Below are positions 41,211 through 52,806 of a DNA stretch of 64,000 nt, piece by piece. Position numbers and translations under genes: made by a program. Every line of letters starts with the position of its first letter. The stretch's first letter is position 1. Below the pieces are notes generated by a model. It did no database searches. It was not told the DNA's origin and saw only the letters and a list, made by a program, of their open reading frames with translations. Origin of the DNA: Bufo bufo (lineage: Eukaryota; Chordata; Amphibia; Anura; Bufonidae); NCBI RefSeq assembly GCF_905171765.1, contig NC_053389.1, positions 744,497,146 to 744,561,145 of the forward strand. The letters run 5' to 3'.

Positions 41211-41857
41211 TTAGTCGAATAACTCTGTCACCCCAGCAGCTCCTCTGCCACATCTCAGAAACAAAAACATGACAATCCATTATAAATGTAATCCATTCCA
41301 AAACAGATAATAATCCATAATATATTTGTCATGAAGCCATGGAGAGAAGATAACACACCAGTGCACACTGAGTCTAAACTCCAAGTGTGCACCGAAATCC
41401 GACAGTGAACTGAAGACAGGATGTTCAGGGGAGTTCCGTTTAAGATTGATGAATATTTCCACCAGATGGTAAGAAGTAATTGTCTCTCAATGGTAAACTG
41501 CATTTCACTAACATATGGCAATAATCTACAGTAATGCAAAATCATCAACATCTCAGTCATGAGAAATAATGTGAGCGGGAGGGAGAAAGAGCCCATGTTT
41601 GGGGTCCCACCTGTAGATCTGATTCATAACCTTTTATGACATTTACTGCACATGTAATATTTGGATTCCTCCTCTGATACTACACTAGAAAGTCTAAAGT
41701 CATGTAATCACCAATCCAGCACTGAGGTCCAACCACCTTTTTCTTTACTTTGGCATCCAGGACCAGAGGTTATTTAGTTGTATAATTGGTAAGGTTGGAA
41801 TAAGACACAGGTCTATTAAATCCAAGGTATAATTCTACAAAGTTGACCCAGAGCAAG
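41211..41857. other. Unassigned sequence
   Basis: It has overlapping minus-strand frames of 60-155 codons near 41255-41600 without motifs. A palindrome-like ACACTGAGTCTAAACTCCAAGTGTGC is seen near 41368. I recognise nothing. Confidence 0.35.
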
Positions 41858-42140
41858 GCAAAAAAAACCTTAGAGGCGGATGTCAATTGCCCCATATTAA
41901 GAAGAAAAATTCCTTCCAAATTTGACAATCAGAATAAATCCCTGGATCAACGTCATACTGATCTACAAATCTAACCTGCAATAATTTTGCATTCGAGAAA
42001 GGCATCCAGGCCTTCCTGAACTTGTACACTGAATTGACCATCATAACATCTTGTGGTAGAGAACTCCATAGTCTCACTGCTCTTACAGTAAAGAATCCCC
42101 TTCTGGTTGTGACAATTAAACAATTTTTCTACTAGACTTA
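41858..42140 (-). pseudogene. Coding fragment of a retroelement-like frog repeat
   Basis: On the minus strand the reading is GFFTVRAVRLWSSLPQDVMM (from about 42100), then VNSVYKFRKAWMPF, and it ends at FFFLIWGN with a stop at 41883. RLWSSLP-type sequences occur near the C-terminus of many non-LTR retrotransposon proteins, from memory. It then joins GAGGCGGATGTCAATTGCC-type tail sequence. Exact family and host are unknown. The reading is short and its upstream part is missing. Confidence 0.5.
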
Positions 42141-43140
42141 GTCATAGTTACAGGCCAAGGCATAATAAGGTGATGGTAATGGTTATGAACATGAGACACC
42201 ATGTATACTACTCAGTGTAAGTGCAGCGAGTCCCAAGGAGTTGGAGGAGAGGATGGAAGTGGTAGTGGCTATTGCAATCTATCATAGTGGCTTCTGTTGC
42301 TCTCTATGACTGTTGCAGCAAAAGGGGGTGGCACATTTATTCCCCCAGGGATACAGCTTGATTCTAGAGCTCCTGCCTGATGGTAGCTGGAGTGGCCATG
42401 ATGTTAGGTGCTTGTATGGGTGAAAGTCATGGGGTGTGGGGTGCTATGGCTAGGGTATTGTGCAGGAGTCAGTAACTAGGCCAGATTTAACATTTCTCTT
42501 TAGTGTAGTAAATTATAGAAGACACAGTTCCAACTGTTCACAGTGCAATTCTCTCCCAGATATACATGTATGAATTTAGGCAAGGATGGGAGTTATGGCC
42601 TTCTTTCCTCTCTATCTTTCTAAAGTCTCTTCCAACAAAACCTATGACGGGTAATAGTATTCATGTAATAATAGCTATAGTGTCCACTGAGGCATGCAGG
42701 GTTTTAGTGATACAACTGGCCAAGTCATGTCCAGGTGTAAAGAGTGTCTTAATGATTCCCCTCACAGCAGCAAGGTTTGAATAGGTTTTGGTAGCAGGTT
42801 ACTGACTCCAGTGCTCAGCCAAGCAAATCCTATATTCTTCTTTATTTTCTTCCTTTTCTCTCCTTCTCTTTCTGTAGATCTTGCAGAGATCTGTTAGTTT
42901 CTGTAACTTCTGAGCCTGAGAAAAAGCAGCACATTGACTTTGCCTCCTCTCTCTCTCTGAGCTCCAGTCTAGACTGATCTAAGGTTAGGAGTGGGGCCAG
43001 CCCACATCTAATGAGGGCTGAGCCAGGGTTATTGACCCTGCCTGTGCCATCTATACACAGCTAAGCTCAGTACACATTACTTAGTATGACTATACATTAA
43101 ATAACAAAACACTTATAGATATCCCCTGTTATGGAGTACT
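42141..43140. other. Unassigned, with LTR-like composition
   Basis: CCTGCCTGATGGTAGCTGGA, TGATGTTAGGTGCTTG, AGGAGTCAGTAACTAGGCCAG and TCTCTTTAGTGTAG recur in looser form at about 47150-47300. I suspect two diverged solo LTRs or other retroelement ends. Boundaries are not defined. Confidence 0.35.
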
Positions 43141-44484
43141 CCATAAGTAGCAGCTCTGGACCATGGAGATCTAGCATTGTCACGCACAGGGTGCTAAGCA
43201 GTACCAACTATTATTAATGAGGGAAATAGGAAAGACTTCCTAATGAATAATTACAATGGAAATCTTTCTTCTTACACTGTAGTTCTTCCCTAAAATAACC
43301 ATATTTGCATAAACCTTCTGTTTACATCTGTTTATAATGTTAGCCAGGACACTGTGGTGGACCTCATACAGTAGATATCAAGGGTACCTGACAGATCCCA
43401 CTGACCCGTAATAGACTCTGCCAGGTTCCACCAAGATGTCCTTCATTTTGACAAAAATATAGTGCTGCATATACCAATGTACTATTTCTTGACACTTAAC
43501 ATGTCAAATAAACAGTTAAAAAAAGTTTAAAAAAAACTGTAATAATAGCTCACCCTCACCTACTGTTCTGCCCATATTGTTATAGCAAATTTATGTAATG
43601 TAGTGTTATAAATTATACTGCGATGTTAATTGATGTTGCTGCCATCTAGTGGTCAGAGTTAGTTATTATTATGCCAGGACTTGACAGGAAGTGGTAATTG
43701 TCACAGAGAGAGAGACAGTAACCTTTAGCCTGGAACTTTCTATCCTCCATTTTGTGACTGCTTCTGGATCTGGCACGCAGCGTTCAGTGGAGCTCTGAGC
43801 TATTCCTGGACTTATGATGAAATTGTCTGTGAGTACTCTCACTGATGGAGTGAGGCTGTAGTATAATGTTTAATGTGCTGATACATATGTTTTGTTTGTG
43901 CTTATGTTGTAGTTTTACAAAGTTATTCAGAACAAATAATACATACAGATCTGATGTCTCACGTTTCTTGACTTTTGAATTAATGTTAGACTGTCTGACT
44001 CGTGTCATACAACAGTTCAATAACACGAAGCAGAACACCTAAATTTTTATTGGTACTTTTTCAAATAAACAGTTGCAAGAAACAAACTTTTACTTGACTT
44101 TTCAATGGCTTTCAAGGACATGCTATGACAGTCAAGTTAGGCTTCTTTCAACTGTCCGTGATTCATGTACATGTGCTGTCTGTGGTCTCAACGGAGAGCG
44201 CACATATCCATTGACTTTAATGTGTGTATTCAAACATCAGCAGGTTTCCACACCGCAGAATCATGCCCTATTTTAGTCCATCATTACAGATCCCTCACGA
44301 ACATTATAGTCTATGGGCCCGTGAAAACCACAGAGACAACATGGAAACCATTCGTGTTTGCTCCATGGTTTTTACAGATTGTTGCTAGAGTATGCTCTGG
44401 AAATTAGTTTTCAGCCTAGCAGTGTCCGTGGAATACAGATGACATATGGAGGGCAAAAAAAGACACGCATACCAAACATGGAAT
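43141..44484. other. Mostly unassigned sequence
   Basis: There is no convincing coding frame. GTTGCTGCCATCTAGTGGTC at about 43633 resembles the 3' end of many vertebrate LINE/CR1-like elements. A stretch at 44110-44330 contains repeat-like blocks but has no clear ends. Confidence 0.35.
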
Positions 44485-44492
44485 CTTCTTGG

Positions 44493-45250
44493 TAGAGATG
44501 TCGCGAACATAAAATTTTCCGTTCGCAAACGGCAAACGCGAATTTCCGCAAATGTTCGCGAACGGGCGAACCGGGCGAACCGCCATAGACTTCAATAGAC
44601 AGGCGAATTTTACAACCCACAGGGACTCTTTCTGGCCACAATAGTGATGGAAAAGTTGTTTCAAGGGGACTAACACCTGGACTGTGGCATGCTGGAGGGG
44701 GATCCATGGCAAAACTCCCATGGAAAATTACGTAGTTGATGCAGAGTGTGGTAAGTTGAATTCGCAATGCGATTAATATAACCTGCATTAATCGCATTGC
44801 GATTACAACTTAGATCTGAGTTCCTAATGGTTGTATTGCTAGAATTGACGAATATAACGAATATAGCACTATATTCTCAATCTTCGTTATATCCTAGCAA
44901 TACAACCATTAGGAACCCAGCTCTAAGTTGAATTCGCTAAGCGATTAATATAACCTGTATTAATCGCATTGCGATTACAACTTAGTCAAATTTGTGACAC
45001 TGCAGCTTCAGAATGAATCTAAGATGGATGCTGTCCTTGCTATTTGATAGGAGGTGGGAGGCTCTGGGAGGGAGGGTATGCTGATTGGCTGGAATGTGTC
45101 TGCTGACTGTGAGGTACAGGGTCAAAGTTTGCTCAATGATGACGTATAGGGGGCGGACCGAACATCGCATATGTTCGCACGCCGCAGCGAACGCGAACAA
45201 GCTATGTTCGCCGGGAACTATTCGCCGGCGAATAGTTCAGGACATCTCTA
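44493..45250. mobile_element. Non-autonomous hAT element with perfect TSD and internal foldback
   Basis: The termini TAGAGATGTCGCGAACAT (44493) and the complement of AATAGTTCAGGACATCTCTA (ending 45250) are flanked by an identical CTTCTTGG at 44485-44492 and 45251-45258. The inside holds inverted blocks: GTAAGTTGAATTCGCAATGC, GCGATTAATATAACCTGCAT, and TTCCTAATGGTTGTATTGCT with its complement AGCAATACAACCATTAGGAA. There is no transposase. The G/C-rich TTCGCGAACG words near the ends recur in both sub-terminal regions. Confidence 0.96.
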
Positions 45251-45258
45251 CTTCTTGG

Positions 45259-45385
45259 ATGAACCACTGACCATTTTGTCACGGGTATCAACACGAACGA
45301 GAAAAGGGAAGGAAGAATAGGTGGACAAAAAATTAAATGGGAGAAAAAATTGGACTAAAAATCATTATTAAACATTTTAAAGGGG
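45259..45385. other. Short unassigned sequence
   Basis: Nothing is recognised. Confidence 0.3.
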
Positions 45386-45660
45386 TTTTGCAAGAATGGG
45401 GAGGGGTTTACTTATTTACCTGCTTCCCAGTGATGGATACTCACTCCTCCTCCTCCTCCTGGCCTTCTTTGTTGCGCTCCCTCGCTTAAAACATCTGGTT
45501 TGACACTGGCCATGGCGGTGACCGGCTCCACTTACATTATGACAAATAGTCAAATGACATAAGGGGCTCTGGTCTCAAACCGGATGTTTCCTGTGAGGGA
45601 GCGCCGCAGAGCATTGCAGGTTGGGAGAAGAAACAGGGAGTTAGCACCTGGAGCCCCCCT
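45386..45660. repeat. TTAAAGGGGTTTTGC repeat fragment
   Basis: It starts TTTTAAAGGGGTTTTGCAAG and contains CCTCCTCCTCCTCCTGG. The start is like the TTAA MITEs, but no right end is found. Confidence 0.5.
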
Positions 45661-46701
45661 CCCCCACCTCTCCATTCTAACACAACTTCTTTAAGGGATT
45701 TTTTTAAAATGAGGCCATACTGTACACATTGGAATAAAAGAGCGCATAAAGGCTGTTTTGAGATGTTAAAAAAAAGAAAAAACATCTTGTTTTTGACAAA
45801 CTTGGCCAGCACAGGGTTAATAGGAGGTCACTGTTTCTTTCTTTCATCCACCCATCCTGTTCTCAGGTTTAATTACTGCTGAGCATCGGTGTATTGCACG
45901 CTGCGGACACATTAATTTGCTTCTCACTCGCTTTGATTAGACTTTGAATTGTTTACTGTTGAAGTAATTACTCCCTGGCATATTTAATAGGTGGTGAAGA
46001 TTGTTATCGTTGGCACAAGGTAAAAAAAAAATTGCTTCTCCGTAAACTTAAAAGACCCTTCCGCGAACACCAAAGTTCACGTCTGCTGCAAAGAACAATT
46101 TGTGAGCAGTCAGTCTAAACTTAGGGCAGCAATCCAACAAAATGATTTTTAATGCTAATAACCAGTTGCAATCAGTGAGTCTCACGAAGTTCAACAGCGT
46201 AATTTCCTCCTGCAAAAATTAACCTTTGGGTATCGCCTCCCTTCCTGTTTTGCAATATTTACTTAGAAACATTCTCATCTGTCCTGTTGGGGTGAATTGT
46301 TTTTTTATTAGGTTGGATTTGGAAGTTTACTGCTGAGAAGTACTGACACCTGCTTATCTTGGTTTGAATATATCACGTTGTAAAAGGTAACTTGAAGAAT
46401 CGTAAATCCTGGTAGATCTCATCAATCTTCCTTGTAGATGGTTTCTACACTTCTCTAAAATTGCTTAAAGGACCTGTCTGATTTAGGAAACACATTTTCA
46501 ATTTTCACTATTAGGGATTTCAAAGTTATTGGATGTGATCCCTCAAGAGTCTCCACAAATAACGGCAAAAGCCCAAGAATGAAGCCACAATGGTCCCAGA
46601 ATAAAGACAGTCAGAGGATTTGATTAGATTTTTCAAATAGAGCCAGGCATAATTGCAGTGAGCCCAGGAGAAGCGAGTGGAGGGCGGGAGTGGTGGTACT
46701 G
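45661..46701. other. Repeat-poor island
   Basis: The part at about 45840-46300 has no transposon signatures. It has many TAAT-core words such as GGTTTAATTACTGC, GACACATTAATTTGC, TTTGATTAGAC and GAAGTAATTACTCC, spaced 20-40 bases apart. Clusters of homeodomain-type cores are typical of conserved vertebrate enhancers. I infer only that it merits alignment. Confidence 0.4.
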
Positions 46702-46704
46702 TTA

Positions 46705-47030
46705 GGGTCCAATCACATGTCTGCATAATAGCTCCGCATCCGTTTTGCAATTTTGCGGAATGAGTGTGGACCCATTCATTTTCATTGAGGCCACAAAAGA
46801 TGCAGACAGCACACTTTTTGCTGTCTGCACCCGCACCTCCGTTCCGTGGCCCCGCCAAAAAATAGAACATGTCCTATTCTTGTCCGCAGCAACGGACAAG
46901 AAAGGGCATTTCTATTATAGTGCCGGCCATGTGCGGTCCACAAAATGCAGAACGCACACGGCCGGTATCCGTGTTTTGCAGATTTGCAATTTACGGAACG
47001 CAAAACACTTGCGGATATGTGAATGGACCC
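46705..47030. mobile_element. Harbinger-like MITE (GGGTCCA ends)
   Basis: GGGTCCAATCACATGTCTGC and the complement of GCGGATATGTGAATGGACCC are preceded by TTA and followed by TAA. The interior shares AGAACATGTCCTATTCTTGT with the other GGATCC-rich MITEs, and the middle is self-complementary. Confidence 0.88.
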
Positions 47031-47039
47031 TAACTGTGG

Positions 47040-47470
47040 CAATGGTAGTGAGGGTTGCCAATGGTGGCAACCCTCACACTTATGATTCCGAGGGCCAAGC
47101 AGTGCAAGCAGAGTGCATCCCTTCTTCCCTCAGGGCACACCCTGATGTTGGGGTTCTTTCCTGATGGTGATTGGGGTGTCCTTGTTGTTAGGTATTTTAG
47201 CAGTGTGCGAGGCAGGAGTGTGGATGAAGTGGGCAGAGGGTGAAGACTGAGGAGTCAGAAACCAGGCCAGTGGTAGTACATAAATATCTCTTTACTAAAA
47301 TGCAGGGCAGGAGTAGCAGTGAATCCAATAGTGCCAAGGCACTTTTCTGAGCAGTTTACATGCACATTTTCCCCAGTAGTAATGTATGAACAGCAGAAAT
47401 GATGGGGGTTGTGGTACTCCTGCTCTCAGTCTCTTTAAATTCTCTCTCTGTAGAACTTAAAACTACTGTG
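47040..47470. other. Unassigned, similar to 42330-42900
   Basis: TTCCTGATGGTGATTGGGGT, TTGTTGTTAGGTATTTTAGC, GAGGAGTCAGAAACCAGGCC and ATCTCTTTACTAAAATGC form a loose series like that at 42370-42520. It may be a diverged LTR. Confidence 0.35.
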
Positions 47471-47479
47471 AGGTTGCAC

Positions 47480-48185
47480 ATATCTGGACATAGAAACTGC
47501 GAAGGTGGCACATCTGGACATAAGTACTATCTGGGCATAGCTACTGTGAAGGGGGCACATCTGGGCATAGGTATTGTAGGGGCTCATATGGGCATAACTC
47601 CCGTGAATGGGGTACATGTGAGCAGAGCATTACTGCTGTGAAGGGGGCATATCTGGGCATAACTACTGTGAGGGGCATAACTACTGTGAAGGATGGACAA
47701 TGTGGTCATAACTACTGTGAAGGGGCACAATGTGGGCACAACTACTGTGAGGGGCACAATGTTGGCATAATGACTGTGAGAGACACAATGTGGGCATGAC
47801 TACTTTGAAGAGGGCACATGTGGACATAACTGCTGTGAAGGGGGCACATCTGGGCATAGCAAGTGTGAAGGGGTCTTATCTGGGCGTAGAAACTGTGAAG
47901 GGGCTCATCTGGCATAGCTGCTATGAAGGGGCACATCTGGGCATAGCTACTGTGAATGGGCATATCTGGGAATAACTACTGTGAAGGGGCACATCTGGGC
48001 ATAACTACTGTGAATAGGGCACAATGTGAGCATAACTACTGTGAGCGGCACTATGTGGTCATAACTACTGTGAGGGGAACAATGTGGGTAAAATGCCTGT
48101 AAAGCGGGCACACCTGGCATAACTACTATGGAGGGGCACAATTAGGACATTACTACTGTGTCCTGGCACAAAGGGGGAATAATTA
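47480..48185. repeat. Minisatellite, about 33-38 bp unit, about 20 copies
   Basis: The unit is built from GGGCATAACTACTGTGAAGG then GGCACATCTG or GGCACAATGTG. Variation in the spacer gives uneven periods. On the minus strand it gives spurious frames with repeated Ser-Ser-Tyr. Confidence 0.95.
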
Positions 48186-48942
48186 CTATGTGGAGGCATT
48201 AAGGGGTGTATACTTATGTTTTGGATGGAGTTAGAGGTGCGCGCTCCACACATATTTTCCCTTATTGTATTTTTCAAAAGTGGGGAGGTATACCTTTAAG
48301 GAGAAGTGATATAGTTTAGTGACAGAACTTCTACCCTATCTCACACTGCAGAGTTTCCACATACTTTAATGTAATGTAGCTTCAGCCTGTCTTCCCTGCC
48401 TTCTGCTTGTGATAGATTTCTTCTTGTTAGTTCTTACAAACAGGAGGTATAGGAACGCAGTGTGAAGCTCCATCACATAGAGCTACACAGGGGATTCTGT
48501 ACACAACACTTAACGATAGTAGAGAGGGTTAGCTTCAGTCTGGGACGTTTATAACTCCACATGGTAGGGACTCACATTTCACTACCCTTCTCGTGACTTA
48601 GGGCAGAAATGATATCTCCAGCAGCACTCTATGCATAGAAGGAATATATTGAGGAACAATAACGCAGAAGCTTAGTGGCAACAGGATTTTTCTTAGAGCT
48701 GCCAGGAGCTTTGTAATCCTGATGTAAATATGTACTGTAGTTCATAGGACGTGTGGTGGTCAGACTGGAGATCACATGACCCAAGTGCCTAAAATGAAAG
48801 GATAAAAACTGCATGGATGCAACCAAGCTCGTATAAAGCAAAGTACGCTGCTAGGATATTGCTGGTGCACAATTCACAGGTTATCACAGATCAGAATTGA
48901 AAGGCATTATTTATCTATCGGGAGGGTTCAATAGTCAGTCAA
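48186..48942. other. Unassigned sequence
   Basis: I see neither gene nor clear repeat. A 70-codon minus-strand frame at 48629-48841 has no motif. Confidence 0.35.
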
Positions 48943-48950
48943 CTGTTCAG

Positions 48951-49570
48951 TAGTGTTGATCACGAATATTCGAATTTCGAATTTTTATCGCGAATATAGG
49001 TACTTTGAAAATTCGCTAATATTTTGAATATAGTTATATATATTCGTAATTTCGAATATTCAAATTTATTTTTAGATTTTTTTTTTTTTATCAGTACACA
49101 TGATCCCTCACTGCTTCTAGCTTGTGGGCCAATAAGAAGGCTGCAATATACTTGACTTTAGGAGTAGTAGTGTAGTAGTGTTTGCGAATTTTGCTCTATA
49201 TTCGTTTTTTTTGAATATTCGCTATATTGCTATATATTCTTGTTTTAGAATATTACGAATATTCGAAAAAAAAGTTATAGCAATATAGAGAATATTCGAA
49301 AAAAAATCGAATATAGAGCAATTTAGCTAATATAGTGCTATAATCTTCTTTGTCTAATAGTTGTAAGTTGAAAAATTCTCAATAAAAAATTTGAATCCGA
49401 AAACTCGAATTCCGAAAATTTGCATATTACACAATCATTACCTTTCCGATTTTTCGAGTAAAAAAAATAAAAAATCGTGAATTTTCGAATTTGCGAATAT
49501 TCGACGAATATTCTACAAAATATTCGCGAAATATCGCAAATTCGAATATGACCCCTGCCGCTCATCACTA
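48951..49570. mobile_element. Non-autonomous hAT MITE with perfect TSD, AATATTCG-rich
   Basis: TAGTGTTGATCACGAATA (48951) and the complement of CCCTGCCGCTCATCACTA (ending 49570) are inverted termini. An identical CTGTTCAG stands at 48943-48950 and 49571-49578. The 620 bp are packed with TTCGAATATTCG-like words and with inverted ATATAGAGCAA and CGAATATT blocks. They also carry a CCTCACTGCTTCTAGCTTGT stretch shared, inverted, with 6850-6880. Confidence 0.96.
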
Positions 49571-49578
49571 CTGTTCAG

Positions 49579-50938
49579 TTAGAAGAAAACTGCAACTAAA
49601 AAAGTCATCCGTGTGCACTATTGCCACTCATATTTTCAGACAACCCTGGAATAAGCTCTGACAATAGGATAGAAGAATCCAAGTCAAGAATATCAAAGTC
49701 TATGAATTTATACAATGGACATACAAAGATTTTATACTTTTTATGTAGGGAATGACTTTGAGATCTGACCTTGAGAGGCAGAAAACTCCTCGTCCCTTTT
49801 CACAACTCCCTTTTGTAAAATATAAATTTGCTATATAGTTTTTTTCCTTCTCATTACCTACATTTATTTACAGCAGTATAGTTCATAATTTAATTATTGT
49901 GTTATTAATATCAGTATCATTTTCTAATGAGACGAATAGAAGGGACAAGATCAAAGTATCAAAATGAGATACCAAATCTCCTACCAAAGGAATAAAAAAG
50001 AAAACTGTTGAAAACTCAGACAGCCCTTTAATGTAACCTATAAAAAAAATAAAAAATCACAAGACATTCTCACATGATGTCAAAAGTCAAGTAAATTGCA
50101 GGTTTGTTCCTTTTACCTAGAAAAGTTTGGCCGATACTTAGAGAGTATTAAGGAGACCTATTAGGACTATCCACTCACGTCTGCCGCTATTCTGTGCTAA
50201 CAACAGTCACCTATTACTTTCTAAATTATCCTGACAAATTCTCAGAGAGAGGAGCATCAAATAGTTTAATTAGGAGAGAGCTGGATTGTCAGGTCCTTCA
50301 TGGGGTTCCATTTATATCCCCTCTAATTAACCACATGATACAGCAAGAAGGTAACATCCTGCAGTACCAGGGGCTTTAATGGAGCAATTAAGGCAAGGAA
50401 GATTTAAATTACACAGAATCTACAGTGATATTGAAGAGGTTGTAAACGTGTCCAGTGGGCATATCCCCCAACCGCGGAAGAAATAAGAGTTGAGCTAGGG
50501 ACTCTGGGGGCCATTTGACTTTGCATACTGATTGTACATTATATCTTGTAAAAGAAAGGAGACAAGAGACATTGCTGGTCTGAGGTCATAAAACACATTA
50601 TGTTACCCAGGAAGAAAGACCAAACTCAGAACTTGGCCAGACATAAAACCTAGTTTCCCTGCCCTTCCGCGGTAGCTGTAAAGCTTGGGCTCTCTGCATT
50701 TTGTCCTAAAATGTCTTATATTCTTTTTGTTGTAATCACTGAACCTAAAATACAATGCTCCCCAAAAGAAGCCTCACTGTCAAACATCCTGCTAATATCA
50801 CGCATGGAGATAGGTGAGAAAAGGTGTATGGGGCACATTTATTCTTTATTGTAAAAATGATTCCACTGAAGAAATGGTAAATGACTAGAAACAATAGATA
50901 TCATTGTCCCTCCATATAGGGAGACTTAATAACAAGGC
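49579..50938. other. Repeat-poor island, the longest in the window
   Basis: About 1.36 kb show no transposon ends or tandem units. The part at 50140-50420 looks like a candidate conserved non-coding element, with ATAGTTTAATTAGGAG, CCTCTAATTAACCACAT and GAGCAATTAAGGC cores. Open frames are short and without motifs. Confidence 0.4.
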
Positions 50939-51550
50939 TTAAAGGGGTTTTCATTTTTACCAGCTTCTAGTAGGATCCTGGAGTGACCCGTTAAACTGCA
51001 TACTATGATGTCATCAATCTCCTTCACATTGAGGGTCACTTCTTCATGTCTTCTAGGAAGTTCCTGTTTGACCAACTTACATGACCGAGTCTTGCAAATT
51101 ACCACCAAGTGGACATTTGCCAGTGTTAGTCTTACTCCAACATAAAAACATCCTATGGGTAATCCCTTTTTTAATGTGAAAAAAATAAAAATGTGATAAC
51201 ATATAGTACACAACAATATCTTTCTATCCAGGTTAGAACCAGCCCTGTACCTCACATGGATCCAGAGATCTCCCCATTCATTGCTCTGTTCGATTTATTT
51301 CAGGCAGGCAGGTTTCTCAGGGAGCTTATCCTTTCTGGTGCCAGTTGAAGTTTGGAACATGTGCCTCCATCTCACTTAGTAGGATAGAGAAGTGACAAAA
51401 ATAGTGAACAGCAGGTGGCGCTATACAGATGATTTCAGTGAATAACTCAGTGGCTATACAAAATTTTTAATAACACGCAATTACAAAAGTTTTCAGCTCC
51501 AGGTACTGGTTTGAAGCACTTAGCATATTTTTCATGGACAACCCCTTTAA
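50939..51550. mobile_element. TTAA-bounded MITE, copy B
   Basis: TTAA at 50939-50942 and 51547-51550 bracket the inner ends AGGGGTTTTC and GGACAACCCCT. It contains TAGAACCAGCCCTGTACCTC, also in copy C, and CAGCAGGTGGCGCTATACAG as in A and C. It is longer than A and C by its left part (about 50960-51220). Confidence 0.88.
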
Positions 51551-52395
51551 TGAAAACGGGTAAGAGATTGGTTTTCTGATACCTCATAAATCCTGTAAGA
51601 TCATGCATACAGTACCTGCATTGTGGAGGTGCCCAAAAACTTTATCATGTCTTCAGGAGGGGGTGCAAAAGGATGTTCTCATGTCTCAAACCAAGAAAAC
51701 AACAAATGCTTTCTAAAAACCTGACACTGCTACATATGTCAAGATTGTTATTGCTTTCCCATCCACTTCCCACTAGTTATGCCTTTCCACCTTTCTTTCC
51801 TCTCGATTTTTGCAAAACCGACCAATGACAAAAATTCACTGATAAATCAATGCTTCCATTCTTTTACAAAGCTGACTGATTGCAGCCACCACTAGGGGAA
51901 GCTCAGTACATAGGAATTTATGCAGATCCAACTGACTGAAATGGAAGCTGTATTAATATGTTTGCACTGAGCTCACTCTTAGTGGTGACTGCATGAAAAT
52001 GCAGTGTTTCACATCAGAATGAGGAGAAGGAGTTCAACCCCTCCACGCTTTTGTATCCTGCAAAATGTGCAAGTTTTTTTGACAATGGAACTCTATGGTG
52101 ATGGACACCACTGTAAGGCATCAGTCTGAGGCATCCGTTAACATATACCTTTTTTGTATATGTTAAACGGATGGCAAAAAGATTATGTGAACCCAGCCTC
52201 AGTGTGCCAAATTAAGCACTAATACACAGTGGAGCAGAGAGGGTAGGCTGCCATGTACTGCATGCTATAGTACAGAAGGCTGACAGAACCTGGTGCTGGT
52301 CATTAGTGGTGTGGACTGTGTTCCCCAAGGCGCATTTCAGTACTTGATACTTCAGTGTTTTGATCAGTTTTTTCCATCAGTTATTGTGAGCCAAA
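51551..52395. other. Unassigned sequence
   Basis: No clear gene is visible. A CTAAGTGAGATGG-like word and a partial inverted ATATACCTTTTTTGTATATG (about 52143) are noted. It is likely ordinary intergenic DNA. Confidence 0.35.
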
Positions 52396-52400
52396 ACCAG

Positions 52401-52536
52401 GTAACTGCATAGCACCGCCATAAAGTGACTGGGTAACGCCGCCATACAGTGACTGGATAGCACCACTATACAGTAGTTGGATAACGCTGCCATAGAGTAA
52501 CTGGATAACGCCACCATACAGTGACTGGATAACAGG
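52401..52536. repeat. 24-bp tandem repeat, about five to six copies
   Basis: The unit is GACTGGATAACGCC then GCCATACAGT, with variants. Because 24 is a multiple of three it gives frames rich in Tyr-Gly-Gly on the minus strand. It sits beside the GGGTATAAGGGGGCACAGTA unit that recurs at 53880. Confidence 0.95.
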
Positions 52537-52559
52537 GTATAAGGGGGCACAGTATAGGC

Positions 52560-52806
52560 CAGTGGTGGCGAACCTCTGGCACAGGTGCCGGAGGCGGCAC
52601 TCAGAGCCCTCTCTGTTGGCACCCACGCCCTGGATAAAGTCTAAGGTGTACCAATATGCCTTAGACTTTTCCTGCCATTCATTAGCGCAGGGCGCACTAT
52701 GAACGGTATTGGACTGTAATACTCAGGGTAAATTGCCGTCTTGGCACTTATGTGGGTTTTGGGTTACAGTTTTGTCACTCAGTCTGTAAAAGGTTCACCA
52801 TCACTT
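52560..52806. mobile_element. Short hAT-type MITE
   Basis: CAGTGGTGGCGAACCTCTGG on the left pairs with AGGTTCACCATCACTT on the right. The flanks are GTATAGGC (52552-52559) and GTATAGAG (52807-52814), an imperfect 8-bp TSD (6/8). The left end is a familiar vertebrate hAT MITE terminus. Confidence 0.8.

Noticed and set aside
47480..48185. Regular direct repeats that could suggest a CRISPR-like array
   Set aside because: The units are contiguous and degenerate, with no unique spacers of constant length, and the DNA is vertebrate. It is a minisatellite.
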